From positions 1-30,930 of the forward strand of contig CAZPZD010000030.1 in assembly GCA_964590515.1 (NCBI GenBank): a stretch of 30,930 bases of DNA. The letters are read 5' to 3'. The position numbers were made by a program, and so were the translations under genes. The notes beneath the pieces are model-generated. The model was not told where the DNA came from and searched no databases. It saw only the letters and a list, made by a program, of their open reading frames with translations. The DNA comes from JADFRG01 sp964590515 (GTDB taxonomy: Bacteria; Chloroflexota; Anaerolineae; Anaerolineales; E44-bin32). Shown here in pieces: positions 30,848 to 30,930 of the stretch (position 1 is the first letter of the stretch; the number at the start of each line of letters is the position of its first letter).

Positions 30848-30930
30848 TCATCGGTAGATGACCGTCTCCTCTGAGGGCGGCTCCTTGATGAATCCGCGCT
30901 CCATGTCGCTCTCGACCATAGCTCGGGCCC
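30848..30930 (-). CDS. C-terminal fragment of an unidentified protein (cut by right edge)
   Basis: The last 27 codons of a minus-strand frame entering from the right edge, ending G-F-I-K-E-P-P-S-E-E-T-V-I-Y-R before TGA (30850-30848). The frame is open to the window end and convergent with the ccm operon. The family was not recognised; the call rests on open frame and position only. Confidence 0.35.
   Translation of the reverse strand, partial: ARAMVESDMERGFIKEPPSEETVIYR

Overview
The window is GC-rich and densely packed with respiratory genes. It most resembles a Chloroflexota genome, probably an Anaerolineae-like lineage. That assignment is an inference from gene content: a cytochrome b6 / subunit IV type bc complex with polyheme fusions, a CcmE carrying Cys in place of the usual heme-binding His, a DosS/DosR-like two-component pair, and lipoprotein cytochromes. 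No rRNA, tRNA, mobile element or CRISPR array was seen. A run of 100 N at 12145-12244 is an assembly gap.

Region 1 (1-12983, minus strand) is a polyheme respiratory locus. Read in the direction of transcription it encodes: a c554-type multiheme cytochrome (cut by the gap), a four-cluster ferredoxin-like subunit (cut by the gap), an NrfD-type quinone-interacting membrane subunit, a small membrane protein, a nine-heme cytochrome with a C-terminal anchor, a cytochrome b561-like protein, a second nine-heme cytochrome, a second b561-like protein ending in a c-heme module, a NapC-like nine-heme protein, a Rieske protein, a b6-type cytochrome b, and a subunit IV homologue fused to seven c-hemes. Start/stop overlaps at most junctions suggest one translationally coupled operon. 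After a 228-bp gap comes a separate lipoprotein cytochrome with a collagen-like stalk, running off the left edge. I count at least 44 complete heme c motifs in 13 kb. No terminal oxidase or recognisable catalytic reductase is present, so the final donor or acceptor is unknown.

Region 2 (12984-13498) is a regulatory intergenic stretch. It holds a CRP/FNR-family palindrome, a small Cys-rich plus-strand gene with a strong ribosome binding site, and a strong hairpin. A second, perfect CRP-type palindrome lies at 472-487, upstream of the left-edge cytochrome.

Region 3 (13499-22562, minus strand) encodes a NarL/DosR-type response regulator and its GAF-containing histidine kinase, then a lone receiver protein, a thioredoxin-VKOR fusion, a tandem universal stress protein, pyruvate:ferredoxin oxidoreductase (nifJ) and a dihydroorotate dehydrogenase-like flavoprotein. 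This links redox sensing, extracytoplasmic disulfide formation and anaerobic pyruvate oxidation.

Region 4 (22713-30728, plus strand) is a System I cytochrome c maturation operon: ccmE, ccmF, ccmH, ccmG, a zinc-ribbon membrane protein, a lipoprotein-like cytochrome c, ccmA, ccmB, ccmC and a small ccmD-like gene. It would supply heme attachment for the polyheme locus. A gene fragment on the minus strand enters from the right edge.
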